DNA from: Echinometra lucunter
Lineage: Eukaryota; Echinodermata; Echinoidea; Camarodonta; Echinometridae
Direction of reading: 5' to 3'
DNA length: 64,000 nt
NCBI GenBank assembly: GCA_029962745.1
Contig: CM057165.1
Coordinates: forward strand, 27,072,114 to 27,136,113
How positions within the stretch are numbered: the stretch's first letter is position 1; each line of letters begins with the position of its first letter. Positions 22,951 through 33,599 of this stretch are shown here, in pieces. Below the pieces are notes generated by a model. That model was given only the letters and a program-made list of their open reading frames with translations. It was not told the DNA's origin and did not search any database. Position numbers and translations under genes: made by a program.

Positions 22951-24823
22951 CCAGCGCACCGATGAAGTAAAGAAATAGATAACAAAATGACAGTGTCAAA
23001 AGACTTTGAAATTTAACCTGTTTAAGACCTATATTTCTTTAGAATCACATGATATTTTTGAAATTGATGAAAATGACATTCCCCCCAAAGATTAAAATGC
23101 TCAGCGTTAAGGAAATGAGGGCGCACTGTCTTCCATCTCCGCTGATTTTATAGCATTAGCTCTTGTATGTAGATGAGCATGTTGTGTGTGTATGTGTGTA
23201 TGAAAAGGCATGTTTGACGGGAAAACCAACAATGTTACATGTAGCTTGCCGAGACATGCCCAATAGGCATACATAATATGGATGCGTGAGCGGTGTAGCG
23301 ACTTTGTCATAATATCATCAGTGTAAAGAAAAATAGGCATGACGCTTTTAAAAACTCATTTTTGATAATCACAATTTTATATTCGACTGAAGACGTTATC
23401 AGCCTGTGCAATAATCCCAACCAGCAGATTTCCATTAAATACTCGACGATAAAGCAAGTATAAGAACAGTAGAGTAGATCTACATTGTTTGTATTGTTGA
23501 TATGATTCTAAATAATTCCCTTCTACATCTTTCTGTGAGGACAGAACAAAAATCCAGGTCAAATAAAGTGAAAATAATTCCAATTTGCTTTCCATTCTCC
23601 AATAACTTTTCACGTCATTTGTTTGACACGAATTTGTTAATTCAAGAATAAATCAGTCGCCAAAAGATGGCTCTAAACCCTGAAGCGCTAAAATCCGGAA
23701 GTGTACCGACATAATACACAAAAACATTTCAATTACGATTACCGTATGTATAAGCGTGGCGCGGAGCATACAGTTATGATTCGAAATCGGAACTTGGCCT
23801 GAATAATTTCATTTCCATTCCAAAATTTAGTCAGAAGGGCACTAGCGAACAAGCTCTTGCTTACTGTCTGAATGTTTATCACTTAATCATGTCCGTTTGT
23901 TTTTCATTTATTTCTTTCTTCAAAATATCTTGTCAAGACTTGTCATACAGTTCAGAGCTTCCGTTCATTGTTGTTTTTCATGATTACATGAGTGTGTTCC
24001 TTCCCTCATAAGTACAGTGACGTCAGGGCTCAACGATTTCCACCAAAAAAATTTAGTCAAAAGGGCACTAATGAACAAGCTCTTGCTCGCTGTATGAATG
24101 TATAATATTATTTTTTTTACATAATGTCCGTTCGTTTTTCATTTATTCATTTCTTTAGAAATATTTTGTCAAGACTTGTCATACTTTTTAGAGCTTCAGT
24201 TAAATTTTCTTTATGATTACGTGTGTGAGCTCCTTCGCTCAAAAGTACAGTTACATCTGGGCTGAAATAGTACATTGGCCTCGAGTAGTTTTCACCCACG
24301 TCTGCATACAGTGCTTATAGATGTGTTTCCGGCCTTGGCTGTTTCATTTATCATAACAAAAGTCGATCGGAGTAGAACAGTAGTAACTCAGTTTGTTGGT
24401 CGTACTTGATGATCAAAAGCGATAGTCTGAGGTGAATTCTAGGCTTTTTTCAGCCTAATAAATTGACATCACCATACCTTCAAACTTTAAAATGTAAACA
24501 TAATACATGATTCTAGCCATAATTACACATTTGGCGGAGTAATTCATTAGTTGAAGTTATCTTTCCAAGTAACTCAGTCTGTGGAAATTTTAACATTTGT
24601 GTAGACTAGAGATCTTATCGAAATTAAAACAAGAAATGTCTCTTCGTTCCGAGAGTATTTTCGACTTACATGACAACATTAAGAATATTCTCGACGAAAC
24701 CCACACATGTGTGGAGCCCTGCTATTATAAACATGTACATTGTATGTCCTAAACCAGTTAAATTTAAAGTCTTTTGACAATGTCAATTTTTTATATATTT
24801 CTTTATTTCATCGGTGCGCTGAT
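22951..24823. repeat. Inverted pair enclosing a 228-bp direct duplication
   Basis: 22951-23030 (GCGCACCGATGAAGTAAAGA...) is the inverse of 24747-24823 (...TCTTTATTTCATCGGTGCGC on the plus strand). Between them, 23823-24050 is repeated in tandem at 24051-24263 (AAATTTAGTCA-AAGGGCACTA, GTCAAGACTTGTCATAC). This may be a further nested element; termini and target duplication are not resolved. Confidence 0.5.
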
Positions 24824-25760
24824 GTTCGACCGGATCAAAGCCGTCGGGGCCCGGTTTACAAAAAAACTGAAATGACTTGGGCCTAATCGTTTTGCCTATT
24901 TTCTGTTCATATAATTTCCAATGAAAGAAAAATAAGAAGGCATTATTTCTAAGTTTTACTTTTGTTGATATATTATGTTTTATCCCTTTTTCTTGGCCAA
25001 CTACATCCCAATTTTTCTCATTCTATTAACCCATTTCAATGTATGTTTATTTTGATTTATTGGTAAAAGGTATTCTTATTTTGCTCTTTTCATCCATTAT
25101 CTAATAAACTATTCATATTTCTCTCTCTTTATCCATTATCTTTAACTACTTTTTTTTTTAATTTCGTGAATTTTATTTTCATCTGTAATAAGAGAGAGAG
25201 AGATAGAGAGAGGGGGAGGGGGAGATATTAGGGAGAAATGTAAAATTATAGAAAATACTTCCAATAATAAGAAAACATAAAATCAGCTAAGCAGCCCCAC
25301 TGCCTAACACCAGTATTTTTACAATAAACCAGAAACATGCTTAAAGAAAGAGAAAAAAAGATGTAATAGAAATAACAAAAAATCAAGTGAATGGAAAAAA
25401 ATAGGAAGAAATACAGGAAAAAAATAAATTCATTGAAACAAACTAAAAACAAAACGTAAATGGATGGAAAGAAAGTGAAAAAAAAAATTAACTTTATTTT
25501 TCAATTTTATAAACAAACACAAATGGATGAAAGAAAGGAAATAATAAAATCAAAAGATTACTTAAAAATGAAGATATAATTTCAAAAAGGACTGAAAGAC
25601 AGGAAGAAATATAAAAAAATCTAGAAAGATAAGTAAATAATGGCAATATTAAAGGAAATTAATCAGCCCCATAGAAAATATTATAAAAAAAAAAAAAATC
25701 ACCCCAATTCATTGCCAACTAGAAGACTGTGCTCAGCAGCCTCACTACCCTTTATTTTAT

Positions 25761-26114
25761 GGTAGGCACTTTTGAGGCGACTGTAAAGTGAGGGGTTAAA
25801 ATAATCATGTCTGAGAACTTAAGACTAGAAATGAATCTGGGTATAAATGGATAAAGTGCACCGATTGCCTCGTCAACTCCTCGTGGCGCAGTGGTGTAAG
25901 CCACTGTCAGAGCTCGATATATTACTAGTCATGCTAGTCAAGTGTTCGAATTCCCATGACGCTGGCAATGTTTTTGGTCGTTAAGAAATTGATGACAATG
26001 GCGTTTATTCCGTTGACAGAATAGTTAAAATATGATAGATATTCTTCAATCAGGTCGCTGATAGAAGAACTTCGTTGCCACCCTCACTTCACAGTCGCCT
26101 CAAAAGTGCCTACC
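25761..26114. mobile_element. MULE-like MITE (family A, copy 2), 354 bp
   Basis: It is flanked by a perfect 9-bp duplication TTATTTTAT (25752-25760 and 26115-26123), with TIRs GGTAGGCACTTTTGAGGCGA at both ends. This copy is not interrupted. Its centre keeps the A-box TGGCGCAGTGG (25884-25894) and a B-box-like GTTCGAATTCC (about 25945). A 9-bp duplication suggests the Mutator superfamily. Confidence 0.78.
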
Positions 26115-26190
26115 TTATTTTATTCATCACATATATCCACCCCCAAATAGCTGGGCTGTATAATAAATTACTGTGCTCATCAGCCCCACT

Positions 26191-26533
26191 CATCCTGTGT
26201 ACACAGTCAATGAGTTGACCTCGTCCCAGAAAAGTGACAATTCTGTGCCGAAACTACATAGCATGCTTTTCTGTTGGTCACTCGACGGAATGCTGTCAAC
26301 CTACGAGTCTGATAAGCGTCAGTTTTCTTCATAAAATTCACCATGTTCAGTTTATTCATCAGATATGAAGCAGAAAGGGGAAAATTGAGAGTCTCAGGAA
26401 CATTGCTGGTAAGTAAAATCAAAACTTTTCTTCTCTATAGTATTATAGAAGATGTAGATCTGAGTCAATGTATTTCGCGTTCGCGTCGGCAATTAGTTTC
26501 GCTATTCAAAAATGCCGTTTTGACCTACGGGTT
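26191..26533. mobile_element. Short retroposon-like element (family B, copy 2)
   Basis: The 343-bp segment is flanked by a perfect 12-bp duplication ATCAGCCCCACT (26179-26190 and 26534-26545). It shares its start CATCCTGTGTAC and its end TTTTGACCTACGGG, within a few bases, with copy 1. The target here is one of the subterminal iterons of the 6.2-kb transposon. Confidence 0.7.
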
Positions 26534-27000
26534 ATCAGCCCCACTGCTGTGTTTATCATATTCGAATCCCGTTTGGTGGGACCGTAAACACGAGTAAATC
26601 TTTATAGTCTAGGGTCTAGTGAGTTTTCATGATCGATTAGATCTAGTGACAGAATAATCAGCTAGTCGATTGTGGTCGCTCAACAGGAAGAAGAAAATTC
26701 ATGAAGATCATCCAAAACAAATGTTGGGGGAAATCAGCCCCACATTCAAACATGGTGAAGCCTGAAACACAATATTGCCAGTTTGTTGTCTGTTTTTGAC
26801 TGCTGCAACAGTGAATGTTGGACACATAAGTATGGGCCTAGTAATAGCATGAGTGACCATTACAGAACAATCATCCGAATCCCTCATTATTCTCCTGCAC
26901 TGCCCCGTGTATAGATATCTGTGTCCTCTTCGTCAATGTCAGAGATCGGACTTAGTTCATTTCGACGATAATATTTCTAACTTATAATACCATACTTTAC

Positions 27001-27132
27001 CTCATCAAACAAGGATTTATGATCGGTCTTCAAAGTATTCTTTGTGACTTGATTGTTTGGTTCCTCCTCGCTATCGCTTATAACGAATACAACTTCGTCC
27101 GTTTCGTCGGATGCATGAGCACTCGCCGCCAT
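27001..27132 (-). CDS. DAXX: DAXX, first coding exon with N-terminal SUMO-interacting motif
   Basis: The ATG is at 27132-27130 in context AAAAAATGGCGGCG. The exon has 44 codons and ends GAG|GTAAAG at 27001 in phase 0. It reads MAASAHASDETDEVVFVISD, then SEEEPNNQ..., then HKSLFDE. VVFVISDSEEE (residues 14-24) is a SUMO-interacting motif followed by acidic residues. It corresponds to the N-terminal IIVLDDDDED of human DAXX. The exon ends inside the first helix of the helical bundle and continues in frame into 16421-18862. The start codon overlaps a YY1-like AAATGGCGGC. The exon is too short to be found by size alone; both the motif and the exact in-frame continuation of LFDE into FVTC support it. 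Confidence 0.93.
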
Positions 27133-27211
27133 TTTTTTGTTCGGCTAGCTAGCTAGCTCAGCTCCATCATCGATCTCACATCCCAGCTAGCTCTTCTAAC
27201 TACTAGATCTA
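27133..27211 (-). promoter_or_regulatory. DAXX: DAXX 5' leader / proximal promoter
   Basis: Seventy-nine bases lie between the DAXX start codon and a mariner-like MITE. They contain a GCTAGCTAGCTAGCT run (27144-27158) and no clear TATA box. The transcription start could be within this stretch or inside the MITE. Only the position is seen; promoter function is inferred. Confidence 0.4.
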
Positions 27212-27452
27212 GTAGGATGGGGGGTCGGGTGTCCGGACACATAACAAAAAATGAAGCCTTCTTTTTTTTCTTTGGAATAAACAAAAAATATGCATTGATT
27301 ATTGCTAGTCATCATCAATATTTGTTCTCTATAATATTGTCTAATATTTTGTGCTAAAACATTTAAGAGATTTGCTTGTGAACTTTTTCAATTGGCTGTT
27401 TAAAATCGACGGTCCGGATACACAACCTGTCCGGACACCCAACAACTGGGTA
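27212..27452. mobile_element. Mariner-like MITE, copy 2, directly upstream of DAXX
   Basis: This is the same unit as 7473-7708 in opposite orientation, flanked by TA (27210-27211 and 27453-27454). The ends are GTAGGATGGGGGGTCGGGTG and CCGGACACCCAACAACTGGG. It begins 80 bp upstream of the DAXX start codon. Confidence 0.7.
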
Positions 27453-27589
27453 TACTTCTTCTTCTTCTGTATCCTTCCAATTCCATATAGGCCTAGAGAC
27501 TTGTGCTGGTAGCGGGGCGGCATAGCCGACCAATTGTGCATTTTGGATAAATGGATTTGGCACGAATGTAGATATGTGATATAAACAAA

Positions 27590-28185
27590 TTCAGAGGAGG
27601 AGACATCCCAAATTCTGCCCATGGGGGCCACCTTTAAAAAATTATCACATAGGGGCACCCTTTCTCTATCCACAGTCAAAAATCTACTGTAAAAAGTTAA
27701 GTTTAGGTAATATGACATCAGAAATCCATATTCGATTGTTTCAAGGCATGAATATTTCTGAAAACATAATTTTAGGGGCTCCATTTGATAAAAGGGGCTC
27801 TTTTTTAAAAAACAAAATCGAAATAGCCCCTAGTTTACATCTAAAAAGCACCAGATTCGACACATGGGTAGATTGATACATTATAACAAGATTCAGATGT
27901 GGAGACATCTCAGATTCTGCCCTTGGGGGCCGTGGGGGCCATTTTAAAAAATTGCCGCAATGGGGGCATTGTTTTCTATGAACACAACCCAAATGAAATG
28001 TGACAAGTGACTTTTAGATAAAATAGCATCTATAATCCATATTCTGATGCTTCAGGGCTGAATATTTTATAAATATAATTTAAGGGCTCAATTTGATAAA
28101 AATGGGGGCCCCTTTTTAAATATCGAAAATAGCTCCAGTTTACATCTGTCTTGGAATAAAAGTCCCAAATTTGGCACACAGATAA
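27590..28185. repeat. Tandem duplication, about 300-bp unit
   Basis: Unit 1 (27590-27891) and unit 2 (27892-28185) share GGAGACATC, TTCTGCCC-TGGGGGCC, CATATTC, GGGCTC-ATTTGATAAAA and AGTTTACATCT in the same order. A 147-codon minus-strand frame across unit 1 has no recognisable domain and is ignored. Confidence 0.6.
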
Positions 28186-30216
28186 TTAAAAAGGGGGCAC
28201 ATGCTAGAATGGAAAAGGAAAACATCAGAAAACAAAATATTCACTATTATGGCGCTTATAGAAGGTAGCAGAAAGAGTAATGGGACTAAATTTAGAAAGG
28301 ATCTATATCAGAAGCAAATTGAGGCATGTATCAGACTTCAAATGGGGCACTTTCTGCAAGCAGACGGGGAATATCACACTCTTAGGGCAGTCAAAAGGGG
28401 AACTTAATCATATTTCAATATAAAGACATTAATAGAAGTGACAAGGGCGTATATTTCTCAGAAGGAAAAAGAGCAATATGAAAACAGTAAAAGAGTCACT
28501 TTTCTGGCGTAATTGGGGAGTCGTAGACTCTAAGAAGGGGACTTATCTGAAGCGAAAAAAGGGCACTTATCGAGAAAGAAAATGATCCCTTGTAAGAAGA
28601 AAAAGAGACAACTGAACAGGTTTGAAAAGAAGCATTAACATGGGTAAAAAGCGAAATATTTGGGGGTTTGGAAAAGTGGGGACACTGTGCCCGCTGCCCC
28701 CGGCTCCGCCACCTTGTTGGGGAACATGCCCTAATAGCTTTTTTAGTGTCTTCAAATTCCCCAATATTTGGGGGACATACCCTACTGTGTCCCCCACCCC
28801 TAAAAATATGGTCGATGATGTGTCCCCCTGTCCCCCATTCGATTGACGCTCATAGACTTTAGGGACGCACCCAACTCCGGATCAAACTTTTCACGAGTTT
28901 ATGCCTACATTGAGAGGGAGAGGGGGCACAATTCTTAGCTGATGTCCTTATACATGTACTTTTTGCCATGCAGTGGGTGGCCTCCTCTTTACAGAAAAGA
29001 GATACCACATACTTTCAAAACTTAGTGAGTGAGCGAAGCTACTAAGCTAGTGGGGACTCTTCATTCTGATACTTTTCTGCTTCCTAATAGCTCATGCTTC
29101 ATGTACAATAGTATATCATTTATCTATTTTTCGCTAAGTATTCCATTATTTCAACAAAGACAAATGTGCGTCCCGAGCACTGGCGAAGCTAAGCTAAAGG
29201 GGGGGGGGGGGGGCACAAGGGGAGGGGAGGGGGAGGGGCAAAAGGAGGTCATGACCCCCTCTTGATCGGAGAATACAAAAATTAAGAGAGAAGAGGATTT
29301 GTCTATAGATACCACTATTACTTATACACCTAATAATGAAAATAAAAAATTGCAATTTTTTTTTTCGATGCACATATTTTCACAAACTACCCTACTGTGG
29401 GAGGGGAAACACCCTCCCCTCTTGAAAAAGAGCTTCATCACTGTCTTTGGTCCCTTAACTCTTTTCTTCCCTCCCTGAAAAACACTGGCTTCATACACAA
29501 TTTTCACTGGTCTAGCTAGCCGAAGGGTCCTCCAACTGGTCATGTGTAACCTCAGAGCCTTTTGGCATCAGACCCAAGGGCCATCGTCCCACGTTGATCG
29601 GATCGGAGTGGAAGAAATAAAAAGCGGGGGGGGGGGGGGGAATGGGGTTCTAAGGGATTAGCATATGCCACTTCTCATATGTTACCTCTAATAGTGAATT
29701 TTATTATGCAGAAAATGCCATTTTCATGCACGAATTTTCAAAAATCTCCCTACCCTCCCACACCGTCCCCCGCCCCCCCCCCCCCCCGTGTTGAAAATTC
29801 CTGGTTACGACAGTGGTCCTGAGAGTATTATACGGGACGCGGGACATTGTAGTTCAAATATGGGACGCCATACATGGGGTTACCGTTTTCCTAAATCCTA
29901 AAACAAACACAACTTCACCGAGATCAGCGCGAAAAAAAAAGTTGATGATCTATAATAATGCGAGTTTTCCCCAACCAAAATCATATTTGTATAGGGTATT
30001 TTTTGCTTTATTAGAAGTTGTCCCACATAGAGCCTGTTGTTATTATGAAATACATTTTGGGGGACATTTCCTATTGGGTCCCTCACCAAGTTGATTTTTT
30101 TTTTTTTTGGGGGGGGGGGATGTTTCCCCCTATCCCCCATGGATTGACGCTCACGAGTGCGCGCAGGAGTCTGATCTAGCATGTATTGCATGGTGGTTAT
30201 TGTTGTTTCTCATAAT

Positions 30217-30512
30217 ATGGTCTCCAGTCTCACTATGAACATGACGGACAAAGATAGCGGACAAAATAAACAACCCCTCATTCTATCCTTCACAATGGTT
30301 CTGGTAGTCAAAAGAACATCCCTTCACTGCTATTGTCTAAAATATGTGGAACAGGTGTCACATGCATATTCTCCTGGAACTACATGATTAAACATAATAG
30401 CTGTGAAGGGATGTTCTTTTGACTACCAGAACCATTGTGAAGGGTAGAATGAGAGGTTGTTTATTTTGTCCACTTTCTTTGTCCGCCATGTTCATAGTGT
30501 CTGGAGATAGGC
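30217..30512. mobile_element. Foldback MITE, about 295 bp
   Basis: The arms at 30221-30334 and 30398-30508 are inverted, about 113 bp, and differ at only a few positions. Key shared strings are CACTATGAACATG, GGACAAAATAAACAAC and GGTTCTGGTAGTCAAAAGAA. The central loop is about 60 nt. A target duplication is not clear. Confidence 0.78.
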
Positions 30513-30650
30513 AGTCATTGTCTGTACACTGCAGTCTTGAGAATTTCTAGTCTTGATCCTTGAAAGAGCCATTTACGAATAGCTCCAAAGAATCAGAAAG
30601 GCTTTGCAGTGCGAGGCAGAGGAGCAGGGGACAGGAAGGGCACAGTGCCT

Positions 30651-32058
30651 GCTACAACTTTAATTGGAATCAGGATCCACATGAGCTCACAGAAATCATT
30701 AATACTGAATTAAGAAATGTATCAAACTGGATTGCAGCCAATAAGCTTTCATTAAACCTTGACAAAACCCATTTTATGATATTTAGCAATAGTATTACTG
30801 AACCCCCTGAACCTATAATTTTAAATGACCATACACTAATTCAGGTTACTAACACCAGATTCCTTGGTGTTATAATTGATGACCGTTTATCCTGGAAACC
30901 TCATCTTACCCTGTTATGTAAAAAGGTATCGCGCAATATCGGTGTCATTAACAAAATCAAACATTTCTTCCCCCAGTCCACCCTACATCTATTATACTGC
31001 ACTCTCGTCCTATCTCTTTTGAATTATGGTATACTCGCATGGGGTCACTCTAACAGACAATATCTCAATAAAGTTTTAGTTTTACAAAAAAGACTGATGA
31101 GAATCATTTGCAATAAAAGCTATCGTTCTCACACTAGCGCTCTATTTTTAAATAATAAAGTCTTAAAAATAGATGAACTATACTTGTACAATCTTGGATG
31201 CTTTATGTACCACTTGGAAAAAAATAAATTACCGGAGCATTTATTACAGATATTCTCAAGAAACAATCAAGTTCACAATTATCCTACAAGACAATCTAAT
31301 ATGTTACATCTTCCATTGACCAGAACACTTACTACTCAAAAGACATTTATATACACAGGACCACAGTTGTGGAACTCTTTGAATAATACCATTAAAGCAG
31401 TCCCAACTACTTTTTCATTCAAATGTAAACTTAAAAAGTTCTTTTTAGATAGATATAACTGTTAATTGTCAGCCCGAATGGAATAATTATCCAACATAAA
31501 CTTGTTAATGAAAATAACACTATAATAAGATCTAAAGCTTTGCAAAAGTGATCGTAATGTAAAATTCCCCGTCCTCCATCCCTCATCTTCACCATTTTCA
31601 TCCTTCATCTACATCCCTCCATTTCTCTCCCTTTCTCTCTCTCTGAATTCATTCTTTTTTCTTTTTTTCATTCTTTTGTTTTTGTATTTTTTATGTACCA
31701 ACTAATGTAAGTCATATTACTCCTTCTTTTCTGTGGTCGGGACCGCGGGGCGGGGGGGGGGGGGGTGAAATAACATATAAGCACATATTACGTTCGTATT
31801 ACATTATTGTTGTTGTATAATTTCTGTAAGCCAGATAGGGGTCTATAAAATACAAGCTTTGCTTCTTTAAATAGACTCCTCCACTGATTTATTTTTCTTA
31901 ATTTAACTTAACACTTACAAACAGTAAAATGTATTATTTTTCATATGCAAATTTATTTCAAATATTGTTATTCCAAGAATAAGAATATGTATGTTTATTT
32001 AATTGTGTTACTTACATTATGTGGAAATAAAGAAACTTCAAACTTCAAACTTCAATAT
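30651..32058 (+). pseudogene. 5'-truncated LINE: reverse transcriptase C-terminal part and 3' UTR
   Basis: An open frame runs to 31465. Recognisable non-LTR reverse transcriptase sequence starts at about 30651. It includes WIAANKLSLNLDKTHFMIF, then NTRFLGVIIDDRLSWKPHL, then LNYGILAWGHSN, LQKRLMRIICNKSYRSH and a C-terminal TGPQLWNSLNNTIKAV. The catalytic YADD-type box lies upstream of the truncation point, so the fragment is inactive. The 3' UTR continues to a heptamer tail (AAACTTC, three copies, about 32034-32055), a tail type common in CR1/L2-like elements. The coding part has no stops, so the copy is fairly young. The ATG at 30560 is in flanking DNA, not the LINE. Confidence 0.85.
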
Positions 32059-32496
32059 TTTCCTTCTTGTGTTTAGCTTTTGTAAGTGCCCCTTTTTTCC
32101 CCGAAGTGCACTTTTTCACTGGTGCCCCCCTCCCCCCACTTTGAAAGACGCTTCGCCGCCCCTGGTCACTGATTGATAAGCCTATTAGAGAATAAAGGAC
32201 AAGATGCTTTGTTGAGTGAAACTATGAAGGGCATTTATCTGTATAAAGAGCAAAAAAAAAAAAATTCAAGTGCATGATTTCAAGTAAACGCCCAACAGCA
32301 GAGGCGGCTCTTCTCAATGCCATCATCACAACCATTCTCTCCCCTTCTCTGTCTGTCTGTCTGTCTCCCTCTCTTCTTCTATTTATTTTCCGGCTGTCTC
32401 TCTTTCTGTCTCTCACCTGTTTTTGTTCTGTTTTGTACACGAGAATTCACTCACAGTAAACCACTGGATATAAATCAAATAAATCAATATCAAATT

Positions 32497-32553
32497 ATGT
32501 TATGAAAACGAAATGAAGAATTGTAACAAATCTTCATTTCGTTTTCATAACAT
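32497..32553. repeat. Perfect hairpin, 23-bp arms
   Basis: ATGTTATGAAAACGAAATGA... (32497-32519) is exactly complementary to 32531-32553, with an 11-nt loop. No neighbouring gene is associated with it. Confidence 0.85.
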
Positions 32554-33037
32554 TTTGATGAATTAAATATATATTCAAATAATCGAATGAAATGACTTTA
32601 CATAAACAGCATACATAAACCCCAACCCGAAAGCGGACTCCTCAAATGATTATGAATGCTCCTTCAAAATTATGGCAATCTTCATTTTTCTTGCTGATAA
32701 TATGATTATTCAACTTGAATGACGCCATTCGAACGAATAATGTACACTTCACCAACTACTTGCCAACCTTCATTACTGTTTGTTTCTTCAATATGTTTCC
32801 TTGTTATTCATTGTTCTTGTTGCTCACACACCCACTTCCACTTTCAGATTCGGCACTTAACAAACTACGTACGTCTCCGTCTCATAATAGTAAGAGTCAA
32901 GAATAGTTCTTGAGATCAGGGTTAGGGAATATCAGATTATTTTCATGGATGGATAAGTGATTCAGTATTTCAAGTTCCGAGGTATTTGAAAATAATAAAT
33001 GCGGTATATATAAATAGCCTATTCAGGGGCGTACAGT

Positions 33038-33303
33038 GGGGGGGGGGGGGGGGGGGGGGGGGTGGGTGATGAGGGGTATGCATCCCCCACCTTGTGAGGT
33101 GACATGTACAATCATCCCCCAGGTTTTAGGGAAGGATGTTTGCTTACAATCAAACTGAATTAACATTTTTAGAAAATAATGATAGGAACAGCAATAATGA
33201 TGATAATAATAATTATCATCATTATAACAACAACAACAATAACAACAACAATAATAATGATAATAATGATAATAATAATTAGTTTGTTTGTTTGTTTGTT
33301 TGT
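33038..33303. repeat. G25 homopolymer and AAT/AAC simple repeats
   Basis: There are 25 consecutive G at 33038-33062, followed by a GC-rich relic, then AAT/AAC/CAT repeats (33187-33280) and (TTTG) repeats at 33281-33303. Other G or C runs of at least 12 occur at 20148, 20492, 29201, 29627, 31749, 34509, 47237, 47827, 49106, 52487 and 56092. Confidence 0.85.
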
Positions 33304-33599
33304 ATTTTCCGTCATCACATGAATATACAAAGAAAATAACAAAAGTAATATGAACATAATATACATATACAAAAGAAATACTGTACAGATAAATTCAGGA
33401 ATTAACGAAACATTAAGGAAAGAAAAGAGACGGCTGGATAACCCATTTTCAGTTGCACTAACATGGTGCCACTGGTCTTCCATGGGGACCAGATTGGAAG
33501 AAAAAGAATGCATGGAAGAATTAAAAGAAAGAAAAAAAAATCAGAGAAAAAGATAATTAAAAAAATGATAATCAAAAAAAAAAAAAAAAAAAGGGGGGG

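Larger units (their letters stand above)
20625..26779. mobile_element. 6,155-bp TIR transposon with subterminal iterons in DAXX intron
   Basis: It is flanked by a perfect 8-bp duplication AGTTTGTT (20617-20624 and 26780-26787). The ends are GGCATAATCTTGTTTCAGGC and, inverted, GGCAATATTGTGTTTCAGGC. Both ends carry copies of a motif close to CAGTGGGGCTGATGAGCACA. At the left these are at 20668, 20892 and 20969. At the right, inverted, they are near 25292, 25731, 26178, 26534 and 26725. The segment 20850-20935 (TTTACGGCCCCACCAAACAG...) is the inverse of 26533-26596. No intact transposase is seen; later insertions occupy much of the interior. Confidence 0.82.
18863..27000 (-). other. DAXX: Single DAXX intron, 8.1 kb, packed with nested transposons
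   Basis: The intron runs from GTAAAGTATGG at 27000 to the acceptor at 18863. It contains a hAT-like element (19047-20045), a G/C-tract foldback (20131-20551) and a 6,155-bp TIR element (20625-26779), which itself holds several others. Only about 200 bp at each end look free of recognisable elements. Confidence 0.88.

Noticed and set aside
27341..27992. 147-codon minus-strand frame
   Set aside because: It spans the mariner-like MITE border and one unit of a tandem duplication; the second unit does not keep the frame and no domain is seen.
30560..30650. N-terminal 30 codons of the LINE-containing frame as a real protein start
   Set aside because: This part is flanking DNA before the LINE truncation point; reverse transcriptase similarity begins only near 30651.
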